Positions 45,785 through 54,857 are shown, counted from the first letter of the stretch. The stretch is DNA of 64,000 nt from Nocardioides sp. TRM66260-LWL (GCF_020075545.1 NZ_JAIQZK010000010.1:1-64000), one strand, 5' to 3'. Translations and numbers: made by a program. The notes: a model not told the origin generated them from the sequence alone.

Positions 45785-47026
45785 TCAGCGGTGGTAGGCC
45801 ACCGGCATCGACTTGACGCCGTTGAGCCAGCCGCTGCGCAGCCGACGCGGCTCGCCGCGCAGCTCGATGCGGACGCCGGCGTCGGCGATCGCGTTGAACA
45901 TCAGGTCGACCTCGAGCCGGGCGAGGTTGGCCCCGATGCAGTAGTGGGCGCCGTGACCGCCGAAGGCCTGGTGCGGGTTGGGGTCGCGGGTGATGTCGAA
46001 GCGGAAGGGGTCGGCGAAGACGTCCTCGTCGAAGTTCGCGCTGGCGTACAGCAGCCCGACGCGCTCGCCGGCCGGGATCGCCTGGCCGCCCACGACGACG
46101 TCGCGGATCGCGGTGCGCTGGAAGGCCGTCACGGGGGTGGCCCAGCGGATGATCTCGTCGGTGGCGGTGCGGGGACGCTCGGCGCGGAACAGCTCCCACT
46201 GCTCGGGGTTGGTGAGGTAGGCGTGCATGCCCCACGTGATCGCGTTGCGGGTGGTCTCGTTGCCGGCCACCGCGAGCAGGATCATGAAGAAGCCGAACTC
46301 GTCGTCGGTGAGGCCGCGTCCGTCGACGTCCGCGCTGACCAGCTTGGTGACGATGTCGTCCTGCGGGTTGCGGCGACGCTCGTCGGCCAGCGCCATGGAG
46401 TAGGCGAGGATCTCGGCGAACGCGACCATCTGGTCGCCCTCGACCTCGGGGTCGTCGTAGCTCATCATCTGGTTCGACCAGCTGAACAGCTTGCCGCGGT
46501 CCTCCTGCGGGACGCCGAGCAGCTCGGCGATCGCCTGCAGCGGCAGCTCGGCGGCGACCTCCTCGACGAAGTCGCCCTCGCCCTTCTCGATCGCGGCGGC
46601 CACGATCGCCGTCGCCCGCTCCTTGAGGTTGTCGTGCAGGGCGTTGATCGAGCGCGGCGTGAAGGCGCGCGAGACGATCTGGCGCAGCTTGGTGTGGTCG
46701 GGCGCGTCGTGGTTGATCAGCAGGAAGCCCGAGGCCTCGCGCTCGTCCTTGGTCATGCCCGGCGCGAACCGCATGATCACGCCGCTCTCGCGGGTGGAGA
46801 AGTCGGTCTGGTTCTTGGAGACCGCGGCCACGTCGGCGTGCTTGCTGATCGCCCAGAAGCCGGCGTGGTCGGGGAAGCCGGCCCGCGCGTCCTCGTCCTG
46901 CGGGACGAAGGACACCGGCGCCGTGCGCCGCAGCGCGAGCAGCTCGTCGTGCGGGACCCGCTCGACCATCACGTCGGGGTCGGTGGGGTCGAACGGCGCG
47001 ACGGGGACGTCGGGGGCGAGGGTCAC
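45785..47026 (-). CDS. Cytochrome P450, CYP125-like (first of tandem pair)
   Basis: The 413-residue P450 has LAVAGNETTRNAI, DEIIRWATPVTAFQRTA and the haem loop FGGHGAHYCIGANLAR. Sequence stretches such as GVPQEDRGKLFSWSNQM and RLRSGWLNGVK are close to mycobacterial CYP125A1 from memory, so this is the better candidate for sterol C26/C27 oxidation. The GTG start at 47026 has AGGAG a few bases upstream. The promoter region carries the KstR-like box at 47042-47055, facing the divergent fadA5. Confidence 0.9.
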   Translation of the reverse strand: MTLAPDVPVAPFDPTDPDVMVERVPHDELLALRRTAPVSFVPQDEDARAGFPDHAGFWAISKHADVAAVSKNQTDFSTRESGVIMRFAPGMTKDEREASGFLLINHDAPDHTKLRQIVSRAFTPRSINALHDNLKERATAIVAAAIEKGEGDFVEEVAAELPLQAIAELLGVPQEDRGKLFSWSNQMMSYDDPEVEGDQMVAFAEILAYSMALADERRRNPQDDIVTKLVSADVDGRGLTDDEFGFFMILLAVAGNETTRNAITWGMHAYLTNPEQWELFRAERPRTATDEIIRWATPVTAFQRTAIRDVVVGGQAIPAGERVGLLYASANFDEDVFADPFRFDITRDPNPHQAFGGHGAHYCIGANLARLEVDLMFNAIADAGVRIELRGEPRRLRSGWLNGVKSMPVAYHR

Positions 47027-47041
47027 GTGCTCTCCTAGACT

Positions 47042-47055
47042 TGGAACCTGTTCTA
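47042..47055. promoter_or_regulatory. KstR-like operator upstream of the P450 pair
   Basis: TGGAACCTGTTCTA matches TNNAACNNGTTNNA at all fixed positions. It is 16 bp before the P450 start codon on the minus strand. Confidence 0.75.
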
Positions 47056-47119
47056 GTGATCAGGGTTACATGCCGGGAGTATGCAGGGAAGGGCGATCTC
47101 GCGATTCTTGCCCCCGAAT

Positions 47120-47133
47120 GAGAACTTGTTCTA
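47120..47133. promoter_or_regulatory. KstR-like operator upstream of fadA5
   Basis: GAGAACTTGTTCTA matches the consensus except for the first base. It overlaps the fadA5 -10 TAGTTT (47132-47137). A second box, 47042-47055, serves the divergent P450 genes, so each promoter has its own operator. Confidence 0.75.
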
Positions 47134-47134
47134 G

Positions 47135-48307
<1,173 letters not shown>

Positions 48308-48323
48308 GGGCGGGCGGGGCGCG

Positions 48324-48373
48324 CAGTTTCGGCGGCCAACCGCTGAAGCTTCAGCGGTTGGCCGCCAAAACTG
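48324..48373. repeat. Left outer palindrome (50 bp) of the nuclease-gene unit
   Basis: The two 25-nt arms are complementary except for one position, centred between 48348 and 48349 (AAG|CTT). The arm begins CAGTTTCGGCGGCCAACCGC. It lies 17 bp after the fadA5 stop, so it could also act as a terminator, but the related palindrome on the other side of the next gene shows it is a repeat unit. It overlaps the following 40-bp palindrome by 3 bp. Confidence 0.8.
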
Positions 48374-48410
48374 TCGGTGGGCGTTCATAGCTACGAACTC
48401 CCACCGAAAG
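48371..48410. repeat. Left inner palindrome (40 bp) of the nuclease-gene unit
   Basis: Arms CTGTCGGTGGGCGTTCATAG and CTACGAACTCCCACCGAAAG match at 17 of 20 positions. It has the same length and the same CTGTCGGTG lead as the right inner palindrome at 49479-49518. Confidence 0.75.
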
Positions 48411-48536
48411 CTTCCGTCGCGTCCCACCCCCATCAGCAGAAGCCAGGTCTTGCGCACAAGCAGTCCGCGGTCTCAGCGATCCACCGATCGCGGAGGCGGA
48501 TGGCTACCCCAGGCCCCCGGCGGCGAGGGTCGACGC

Positions 48537-49472
48537 ATGATCGAGCACCTCTGCGACGAGCACGGGATCTTCCTCCGACGAGACGCGGTACGCGCCGGCA
48601 TCGACGACCTGGCGCTGCAACGGCGTCTGCGTACCGGCGAGATCGTCCGCATCCGTCACGGCGTCTACTGCCTAGGACCGCGATGGCGAGAAGCGACCTC
48701 CGCCGAGCGCCACCTCGCGTTGAGCCGCGGCGTCATGCGGCTCTATCCGAACGATGTCTGCCTCTCCCACACCAGCGCCGCCCTCCTCCAGGGCGCGCCG
48801 GCGTGGGGCATCGACCTCGACGCCGTGCACATCACCGACCTCGACCAGACCGGGCAACGTCGCCGGGCGAAGGTCCACCACCATCGCGGCTCGTGTCGTG
48901 TCGGCGATCTGACCAGGGTCGACGGCCACTGGCTCACCGCACCCACCAGAACCGTCCTCGACGTCGCCGGGCTCGTCCCCCGCGATGTCGCCGTCGTGGT
49001 CGCCGACGACTTCCTGCGCCGATCTCTGACGACTTTCCCCGAGTTGCAGGCCGGGCTCGCCCAGCGGACGGACTGGCCGGAGCACCTCAGGGCGTCGACC
49101 AGCCTCGGCCTGGCCCGAGTCGGTGCCGACAGCGTCGGCGAGACCCGGCTCCGCCTCCTCCTCCACGATCTCGGGGTGACGAGCATCGTGCTCCAGCACC
49201 CGATCCGTGACGACTCTGGCGATCCCTTCGCCTTCGTCGATCTGTATCTTCCCGAGCTCGGCGTGCTCGTCGAGTTCGACGGGCGCATCAAGTACACGAA
49301 CCACCGGCGGCCCGGGGAGTCGATCGGCGAGTGCGTCCTGCGGGAGAAGCGACGTGAGGACCGCATCCGCGAGGTCAGCGGGCTGCCGGTCCTCCGCGTG
49401 ACATGGCAGGACCTGGAGGACCCGATCGGGCTCCTGCGGCGGATCCACCAGTTGGCTCGCAGGGCGGCATGA
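48537..49472 (+). CDS. AbiEi-like HTH plus Vsr/DUF559-like nuclease protein, flanked by palindromes
   Basis: The 311-residue protein has an N-terminal winged-helix/AbiEi-like part (about 1-95, DDLALQRRLRTGEIVRIRHGVYCL and the LSHTSAALLQGAP segment) and a C-terminal PD-(D/E)XK/Vsr-like fold (about 195-300). Candidate active residues are E202 (GETRLRLLL), D235 (VDLYLP), E247/D249 (VEFDGRIKY), K252, then a basic EKRREDRIRE helix and VLRVTWQDL. Such proteins are usually annotated as DUF559 or type IV toxin-antitoxin AbiEi proteins. No toxin gene is adjacent. The gene is bracketed on both sides by related palindromes, which suggests that the protein acts on them. Function is not known. Confidence 0.8.
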   Translation: MIEHLCDEHGIFLRRDAVRAGIDDLALQRRLRTGEIVRIRHGVYCLGPRWREATSAERHLALSRGVMRLYPNDVCLSHTSAALLQGAPAWGIDLDAVHITDLDQTGQRRRAKVHHHRGSCRVGDLTRVDGHWLTAPTRTVLDVAGLVPRDVAVVVADDFLRRSLTTFPELQAGLAQRTDWPEHLRASTSLGLARVGADSVGETRLRLLLHDLGVTSIVLQHPIRDDSGDPFAFVDLYLPELGVLVEFDGRIKYTNHRRPGESIGECVLREKRREDRIREVSGLPVLRVTWQDLEDPIGLLRRIHQLARRAA

Positions 49473-49478
49473 CGCAAC

Positions 49479-49518
49479 CTGTCGGTGAGCGTACGAAGGT
49501 TCGTACACCAACCGACAG
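49479..49518. repeat. Right inner palindrome (40 bp) of the nuclease-gene unit
   Basis: CTGTCGGT and ACCGACAG form the ends, GTACGAA and TTCGTAC the top of the hairpin around GG. It begins 6 bp after the nuclease-gene stop and mirrors the left inner palindrome. Confidence 0.75.
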
Positions 49519-49562
49519 TTTCGGCGGTTGACCGCCGAAACTTCGGCGGTCAGCCGCCGAAT
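49519..49562. repeat. Right outer palindromes of the nuclease-gene unit
   Basis: TTTCGGCGGT-TG-ACCGCCGAAA (49519-49540) is a perfect 10-bp hairpin, followed by TTCGGCGG-TCAG-CCGCCGAA (49542-49561). The TTTCGGCGG core is shared with the left outer palindrome. It ends 11 bp before the stop codon of the next (minus-strand) gene. Confidence 0.75.
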
Positions 49563-49572
49563 CTGGCGCCGC

Positions 49573-50457
49573 TCACGCCCCGTACACCGGCTCGGGAGCG
49601 GCAGAGCCGGCGAGCAGCTGGCGCAGGGCCGGACCGACCTCGGGGGCGGACCAGCGGCGGCCGAGGTCGCGGGAGGCGTCGTGTCGCCAGCCCGACTCGA
49701 CGGTCACCCGCGAGCCGTCGATCTCGATCACGCGTCCGGTCACGTCGCCCGCCTCCTCCGAGGCCAGCCACGCGACGATCGGGGAGTTGTCCTCGGGCAC
49801 GGCCATGGCGGAGGTGTCGAAGGCGCCCTCGGTCATGCGGGTGCGGGCGACGGGGGCGATGGCGTTGACCGTGACGCCGTAGCGCCCCATCTCGGCGGCG
49901 GCCACGAGGGTGAGGCCCGCGATGCCGGCCTTCGCGGCGGAGTACGTGGCCTGGCCGATCGAGCCCTGGAGGCCGGCGCCGGAGGAGGTGTTGATCACCC
50001 GGGCCGCGCGGGTGCGTCCGGCCTTGGCCTCGGCGCGCCAGTAGGCGCCGGCGTGACGCAGCGGCGCGAAGTGGCCCTTGAGGTGCACCCGGATGACGGC
50101 GTCCCACTCCTCCTCGGAGGTGTTCACGAGCATCCGGTCGCGGACGAAGCCCGCGTTGTTGACCAGCACGTCGAGTCCGCCGAAGACGTCGATCGCCTGC
50201 TGCACCATCGCCGCGGCCTGCGCGAAGTCGGCCACGTCCGCGCCGTTGGCGACGGCACGCCCGCCCGCGGCCTCGATCTCGGCGACCACCGCGTCGGCGG
50301 GCGACTCCCCCGCGGACTCGCCGGCCAGCGTCACGCCGTAGTCGTTGACGACGACGGCGGCGCCGTGGCGGGCGAGCTCGAGGGCATGGGCACGACCGAT
50401 GCCGCGACCGGCTCCGGTGACGATGGCGACGCGACCGGCGAGCAGCTGGGACGACAT
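49573..50457 (-). CDS. Short-chain dehydrogenase/reductase (Rv3548c-like)
   Basis: The 294-residue SDR has VTGAGRGIGRAHA for NAD(P), NNAGF, INTSSGAG (Ser) and ATYSAAKAG (Tyr-x3-Lys). The N-terminal VVNDYGVTLAGE stretch resembles the multifunctional-enzyme-type SDRs. Order and direction match mycobacterial Rv3548c, in the KstR2 regulon. It follows the second SDR after 3 bp. The substrate is probably an oxidised ring C/D CoA ester, by inference. Confidence 0.88.
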   Translation of the reverse strand: MSSQLLAGRVAIVTGAGRGIGRAHALELARHGAAVVVNDYGVTLAGESAGESPADAVVAEIEAAGGRAVANGADVADFAQAAAMVQQAIDVFGGLDVLVNNAGFVRDRMLVNTSEEEWDAVIRVHLKGHFAPLRHAGAYWRAEAKAGRTRAARVINTSSGAGLQGSIGQATYSAAKAGIAGLTLVAAAEMGRYGVTVNAIAPVARTRMTEGAFDTSAMAVPEDNSPIVAWLASEEAGDVTGRVIEIDGSRVTVESGWRHDASRDLGRRWSAPEVGPALRQLLAGSAAPEPVYGA

Positions 50458-50460
50458 GGA

Positions 50461-51243
50461 TCAGCCTTCCTGGGAGGTGGCGGCCGCGAACGTGCGGCCG
50501 AGGTGGAGGAACACGGGGGGCTCGCCGCCGCCGTCGCAGGCGACGCGGGCACCGGAGACGTACGAGGCGAGGTCGCTGGCCAGGAAGGCCACCACCGCCC
50601 CGACCTCCTCGGGACGCGCCATGCGCCCCAGCGGGATGGTCGACTCGATCGCGGCCACCTGGGCGTCGCCGCCGTAGTGGTCGTCGGTGTGCTCGGTGCG
50701 GCACAGGCCGACGTCGACCGCGTTGACCCGCACGGCCGGGCCCCACTCCATCGCCAGCGAGCGGGTGAGCGAGTCGACGCCGGCCTTGGCCGCGGCGTAG
50801 GCGGCGATCGTCGGAGCGGGACGGGACGCCGCGATCGAGGAGATGTTGACGATCACGCCGGTCCCCTGACGCTGCATCACGGCGTTGGCGGCCTGCGCGC
50901 AGGCCAGCGGCCCGAGCAGGTTCAGCCCGACGATCCGCTCGTGGAAGCGCGCGGACGCCGTGGCCGCGTCGGTCGCCGGCGCGCCACCTGCGTTGTTGAC
51001 GAGGACGTCGAGCCGGCCGTGCTCGGCGACGACCGCGTCGACCAGGGCGGTCACGGCGGCCGGGTCGCGCACGTCGCACAGCCGGTGCGCCGAGCCGGGC
51101 ACGACGTCGTCGACCTCCGAGCGCGAGCAGGTGACGACGGTGGCGCCCGCCGCGACCAGCACGGCGGAGATGCCTCGTCCGATGCCGCGCTGGCCACCGG
51201 TGACGAGCGCGACGCGACCGGCGAGATCCAGGGCGAGCGACAT
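50461..51243 (-). CDS. Short-chain dehydrogenase/reductase (Rv3549c-like)
   Basis: The 260-residue SDR has VTGGQRGIGRG, NNAGG, NISSIAAS and AAYAAAKAGV. Its ATG at 51243 is 7 nt after a minus-strand TAGGGT (51256-51251) and no Shine-Dalgarno is visible, so it is likely leaderless. It is divergent from echA20, and the 18-bp operator candidate lies between. The gene order equals Rv3549c-echA20 in mycobacteria. Confidence 0.88.
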   Translation of the reverse strand: MSLALDLAGRVALVTGGQRGIGRGISAVLVAAGATVVTCSRSEVDDVVPGSAHRLCDVRDPAAVTALVDAVVAEHGRLDVLVNNAGGAPATDAATASARFHERIVGLNLLGPLACAQAANAVMQRQGTGVIVNISSIAASRPAPTIAAYAAAKAGVDSLTRSLAMEWGPAVRVNAVDVGLCRTEHTDDHYGGDAQVAAIESTIPLGRMARPEEVGAVVAFLASDLASYVSGARVACDGGGEPPVFLHLGRTFAAATSQEG

Positions 51244-51255
51244 GCTGACGACCCT

Positions 51256-51273
51256 ACCAAGCAAGTGTTAGGT
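51256..51273. promoter_or_regulatory. Candidate KstR2 operator between SDR and echA20
   Basis: ACCAAGCAAGTGTTAGGT is an 18-bp near-palindrome (half-sites ACCAAGCA and ACCTAACA). Both divergent -10 elements touch it: TAGGGT (51256-51251, minus) and TAGGTT (51269-51274, plus). A closely related 18-mer is at 61044-61061. It differs in spacing from the published mycobacterial KstR2 site (AnCAAGnnCTTGnT). Confidence 0.7.
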
Positions 51274-51281
51274 TGGCATCT

Positions 51282-52037
51282 ATGCCGATCACCTCCGAGC
51301 TGCGCCCCGATGGCATCCGGGTCGTCACCATGGCTCATCCGCCGGTCAACGCCCTGCCCGTGCAGGGCTGGTACGACGTCGCCGCCGCCCTCGACGAGGC
51401 CACGGCCGACGCGGCGACGAAGGTCGTCGTCCTGCGCGCCGAGGGCAAGGGCTTCAACGCCGGCGTCGACATCAAGGAGATGCAGCACACGTCCGGCTTC
51501 GAGGCCCTGCTCGGCGCCAACCGCGGCTGCTACGCGGCCTTCAAGGCGGTCTACGAGTGCGCGGTGCCGGTGGTCGCGGCGGTCAACGGCTTCTGCGTCG
51601 GCGGCGGGGTCGGCCTGGTCGGCAACGCGGACGTGATCGTCGCCAGCGACGACGCCTACTTCGGCGTGCCCGAGGTCAACCAGGGCGCCCTCGGGGCGGC
51701 CACCCACATGGCCCGCCTCGTCCCCCAGCACCTGATGCGCACCCTCTACTTCACCGCCCGCACGATCCGCGCCGAGCAGCTGGTGCAGTTCGGCTCGGTG
51801 CTCGAGGTCGTGCCGCGCGCCGGGCTGGACGACGCCGCGCTCGCCGTGGCCGGCGAGATCGCCGCCAAGGACGGCCGGGTCATCCGGGCCGCGAAGGCGG
51901 CGCTCAACGGCATCGACCCGGTCGACGTCAACAGGAGCTACCGGTTCGAGCAGGGCTTCACCTTCGAGCTCAACCTCGCCGGGGTCTCCGACGAGCTGCG
52001 CGACGCCTTCGCGGGCACCGCCAAGGCCCGGGGCTGA
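51282..52037 (+). CDS. echA20: Ring-opening crotonase hydrolase, EchA20-type
   Basis: The 251-residue crotonase-fold enzyme opens ring D of the steroid-derived CoA intermediate. It is nearly collinear with mycobacterial EchA20 from memory: RAEGKGFNAGVDIKEMQ, NRGCYAAFKAVYECAVPVVAAVNGFCVGGGVGLVGN and EQGFTFELNLAGV. The ATG at 51282 is 7 nt after TAGGTT with no Shine-Dalgarno, so it is probably leaderless. It heads the echA20-ipdA-ipdB-ipdC operon. Confidence 0.94.
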   Translation: MPITSELRPDGIRVVTMAHPPVNALPVQGWYDVAAALDEATADAATKVVVLRAEGKGFNAGVDIKEMQHTSGFEALLGANRGCYAAFKAVYECAVPVVAAVNGFCVGGGVGLVGNADVIVASDDAYFGVPEVNQGALGAATHMARLVPQHLMRTLYFTARTIRAEQLVQFGSVLEVVPRAGLDDAALAVAGEIAAKDGRVIRAAKAALNGIDPVDVNRSYRFEQGFTFELNLAGVSDELRDAFAGTAKARG

Positions 52038-52051
52038 GGGGCGGCGCCGCG

Positions 52052-52942
52052 ATGGGAGCCACGCCCCGCGACAAGCGGATGAGCATCGACGAGGTCGTCG
52101 CCGAGCTGCGCGACGGCATGACGATCGGCATCGGCGGCTGGGGTCCTCGGCGCAAGCCGATGGCGCTGGTGCGCGCGATCCTCCGCTCCGACCTGCGCGA
52201 CCTCACGATCGTCAGCTGGGGCGGCGCCGACGTCGGGCTGCTGGTGCGGGCCGGCAAGGTGCGCCGCCTGGTGTACGCGTTCGTGAGCCTCGACTCGATC
52301 CCCCTCGAGCCGAGCTTCCAGCGGGCGCGCCAGCTCGGCACGATCCCCGAGGTCGTCGAGCTGGACGAGGGCATGTTCCAGACCGGCCTGCGCGCCGCGG
52401 CCCAGCGGCTGCCGTTCCTGCCGATGCGCGCCGGCCTGGGCTCGGACGTGCTGGTGAACAACCCCGAGCTCCGTACCGTCACCAGCCCGTACGACGAGGG
52501 GTTCGGCCACGAGGAGCTCGTCGCGGTGCCGGCCCTGCGGCTGGACGTCGCGCTGGTGCACCTCAACCGGGCCGACCGTCACGGCAACGCCGCCTACCTC
52601 GGCCCTGACCCCTACTTCGACGACCTGTTCGCGCTGGCCGCCGATCGCACGTTCCTCAGCGTCGAGCAGATCGTCGACACCGCCGGCCTGACGGTCGACT
52701 CCCCCGTGCAGCGTCTGCTGCTGAGCCGCATGCACGTCGACGGCGTCGTCGAGACCCCGCACGGCGCGCACTTCACCACCTGCACGCCCGACTACGAGCG
52801 CGACGAGCGGTTCCAGCGCGCCTACGCCGCCGCCGCGGGAGGCTCCGACGAGGAGTGGGCCGCCTTCGAGCAGCGCTTCCTGGCCGGGGACGAGACCGAC
52901 TACCAGGCCGCGGTGCGCGCCTTCCACGAGGAGCAGTCGTGA
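52052..52942 (+). CDS. ipdA: COCHEA-CoA hydrolase alpha subunit
   Basis: The 296-residue CoA-transferase-fold protein is IpdA, which with IpdB opens the last (C) ring of the steroid nucleus. It has the type-I CoA-transferase layout (DGMTIGIGGWGPRRKPMAL, VSWGGADVGLLVRAGK, NRADRHGNAAYLGPDPYF). The ATG at 52052 fits the family start (DKRMSIDEVV). The stop overlaps the ipdB GTG by 4 bp, as expected for a heteromeric pair. Confidence 0.93.
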   Translation: MGATPRDKRMSIDEVVAELRDGMTIGIGGWGPRRKPMALVRAILRSDLRDLTIVSWGGADVGLLVRAGKVRRLVYAFVSLDSIPLEPSFQRARQLGTIPEVVELDEGMFQTGLRAAAQRLPFLPMRAGLGSDVLVNNPELRTVTSPYDEGFGHEELVAVPALRLDVALVHLNRADRHGNAAYLGPDPYFDDLFALAADRTFLSVEQIVDTAGLTVDSPVQRLLLSRMHVDGVVETPHGAHFTTCTPDYERDERFQRAYAAAAGGSDEEWAAFEQRFLAGDETDYQAAVRAFHEEQS

Positions 52943-53745
52943 CCCAGCCCGACACCCCGACCGCCGACCGGTCCCCCGCCCGCGCCGAGGTCTGCGCGGC
53001 CGCCATCGCCGACGCGTTCGCCGAGGACGGCGAGATCTTCGCCAGCCCGATGGGGCTGCTGCCGACCCTCGGCGTCCGCCTCGCCCGGCTCACCAGCAAC
53101 CCCGATCTGGTGATCTCCGACGGCGAGTCGCTGTTCCTCGCCGGCACCCCGCCGCTGTTCGCGAAGGCCGACGTCGTGGAGGGCTGGATCCCGTTCCGGC
53201 GGGTCTTCGACGTGGTGGCCAACGGGCCGCGTCACGTGATGATGGGCGCCACCCAGATCGACCGCGAGGGCAACCAGAACATCTCCGCGATCGGCCCCTT
53301 CGACCGACCCACCCGCCAGCTGCTCGGCTCGCGCGGCGCGCCCGGCAACACCGTGAACAACCGGACGTCGTACTGGGTGCCGCGCCACTCCCCGCGCGTC
53401 TTCGTCGAGCACGTCGACGTCGTGTCCGGCGTCGGGCCGCGCCGGGCCCGCGAGGCCGGGACCGCCGCGTCGCGGTTCCACGACGTGCACCGCATCGTCA
53501 CCGACCTCGCCGTCCTCGACCTCGGCGGTCCGGACGGCACGGTGCGCCTCCGGTCGGTGCACCCGGGCGTGGCCGTCGAGGACGTCGTGGCCGCCACCGG
53601 GTTCGCGCTCGCCGTGCCGGACGAGGTGCCGACGACCCGCGAGCCGTCCGCCGAGGAGCTCGTCCTGATCCGCGAGGTGCTGGACCCGAAGGGCCTGCGC
53701 TTCAAGGAGGTCCCCCTGCCCTCGCCGACCCGGGAGTCCCGATGA
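52939..53745 (+). CDS. ipdB: COCHEA-CoA hydrolase beta subunit
   Basis: The 268-residue partner of IpdA has the CoA-transferase beta-type fold with DGESLFLAGTPPL, MMGATQIDREGNQNISAIG and RGAPGNTVNN. GTG at 52939 overlaps the ipdA stop (GTGA) and the stop overlaps the ipdC ATG, so all three are translationally coupled. Confidence 0.92.
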   Translation: MTQPDTPTADRSPARAEVCAAAIADAFAEDGEIFASPMGLLPTLGVRLARLTSNPDLVISDGESLFLAGTPPLFAKADVVEGWIPFRRVFDVVANGPRHVMMGATQIDREGNQNISAIGPFDRPTRQLLGSRGAPGNTVNNRTSYWVPRHSPRVFVEHVDVVSGVGPRRAREAGTAASRFHDVHRIVTDLAVLDLGGPDGTVRLRSVHPGVAVEDVVAATGFALAVPDEVPTTREPSAEELVLIREVLDPKGLRFKEVPLPSPTRESR

Positions 53746-54815
53746 TCGAGCAGCTCCTCCGCACGCCGTTCACCGACCTCGTCGGGGTGCGGCACCCCAT
53801 CGTCCAGACCGGCATGGGCTGGGTCTCCGGCCCGCGGCTGGTCAGCGCGACCGCCCGCGCCGGCGGCCTGGGCATCCTGGCCAGCGCCACGATGTCCTTC
53901 GCCGAGCTCGAGCAGGCGATCCTCGAGGTCAAGGGCCGCATCCCCGACGGCACGCCGTTCGGCGTCAACCTGCGCGCGGACGCCGGCGACGCCGCCGACC
54001 GCTGCCGGCTCCTGATCGACCACGGGGTGAAGGTGGCCTCGTTCGCGCTGGCGCCGAAGCCCGAGCTGATCGCGCGGCTCAAGGAGCACGACGTCGTGGT
54101 CATGCCCTCCATCGGCGCGGCCAAGCACGCCCGCAAGGTCGCGGCCTGGGGCGCGGACGCGGTGATGGTGCAGGGCGGGGAGGGCGGCGGCCACACCGGG
54201 CCGGTGCCCACGACCCTGCTGCTCCCGACCGTGCTCGACGCCGTCGACATCCCCGTCGTCGCCTCCGGGGGCTTCTTCGACGGCCGCGGCCTGGCCGCCG
54301 CGCTGTCGTACGGCGCCGCGGGCGTCGGCATGGGCACCCGCTTCCTGCTGACCTCGGACTCCGCGGTGCCGCAGGCGGTCAAGGAGCTCTACCTCGGCCA
54401 CGACCTGACGGGCACGGTCGTCACCGCCAAGGTCGACGGCATGCCGCACCGGATGCTGCGCACCGCCCTGGTCGAGGAGATCGAGGGCGGCAGCACCCTG
54501 CGACGGCTCGCCCCGACGGTGCGCCGCACCTGGGAGTTCAAGCGCGACAGCGGCATGAGCTGGCCGCAGCTGATCAGCGACGGCCGCGCGATGCGCCGCA
54601 CCCAGGGCCGGACCCTGGCCCAGATGACGCTCGCCGCCAACACCCCGACGATGCTCAAGGCCGGTCTGGTCGAGGGCGACACCGGCGCCGGCGTCCTGGC
54701 CAGCGGCCAGGTCGTGGGCGTGATCGACGACCTGCCCAGCTGCGAGGAGCTGATCGACCGGATCGTCACCCGCGCCGCCGAGGAGCTCGGACGGGCCCGG
54801 TCGTACGTCCTGTGA
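53742..54815 (+). CDS. ipdC: NMO-family flavin reductase IpdC
   Basis: The 357-residue FMN TIM-barrel protein belongs to the nitronate-monooxygenase family and corresponds to IpdC, which acts on an indane-dione-derived CoA ester during ring C/D breakdown. HPIVQTGMGWVSGPRLVSATARAGGLGIL, VMVQGGEGGGHTGP and ASGGFFDGRGLAAALSYGAAGVGMGTRF are the flavin-binding stretches. It is the last gene of the operon and is followed by a strong hairpin (54821-54857). Confidence 0.92.
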   Translation: MIEQLLRTPFTDLVGVRHPIVQTGMGWVSGPRLVSATARAGGLGILASATMSFAELEQAILEVKGRIPDGTPFGVNLRADAGDAADRCRLLIDHGVKVASFALAPKPELIARLKEHDVVVMPSIGAAKHARKVAAWGADAVMVQGGEGGGHTGPVPTTLLLPTVLDAVDIPVVASGGFFDGRGLAAALSYGAAGVGMGTRFLLTSDSAVPQAVKELYLGHDLTGTVVTAKVDGMPHRMLRTALVEEIEGGSTLRRLAPTVRRTWEFKRDSGMSWPQLISDGRAMRRTQGRTLAQMTLAANTPTMLKAGLVEGDTGAGVLASGQVVGVIDDLPSCEELIDRIVTRAAEELGRARSYVL

Positions 54816-54820
54816 CGGCG

Positions 54821-54857
54821 ACGAGGCCGCCCGTCCCAGCGGGACGGACGGCCTCGT
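54821..54857. terminator. Strong bidirectional terminator after ipdC
   Basis: ACGAGGCCGCCCGTCCC (54821-54837) pairs with GGGACGGACGGCCTCGT (54841-54857) with one mismatch, a 17-bp stem with an AGC loop. It lies between the convergent ipdC and metalloprotease genes. Confidence 0.85.

Noticed and set aside
48324..48373. Palindrome after fadA5 read only as a terminator
   Set aside because: The related palindrome on the far side of the nuclease gene and the second palindrome alongside indicate a repeat unit; a terminator role may be secondary.
48537..49472. Complete type IV toxin-antitoxin pair (AbiEi/AbiEii)
   Set aside because: Only the AbiEi-like N-terminus is seen and no nucleotidyltransferase toxin gene is adjacent; both neighbours are sterol genes.
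51256..51273. Exact match to the mycobacterial KstR2 motif AnCAAGnnCTTGnT
   Set aside because: The half-site CAAG is present but the spacing and second half do not fit the 14-mer, so the site is reported as a diverged operator.
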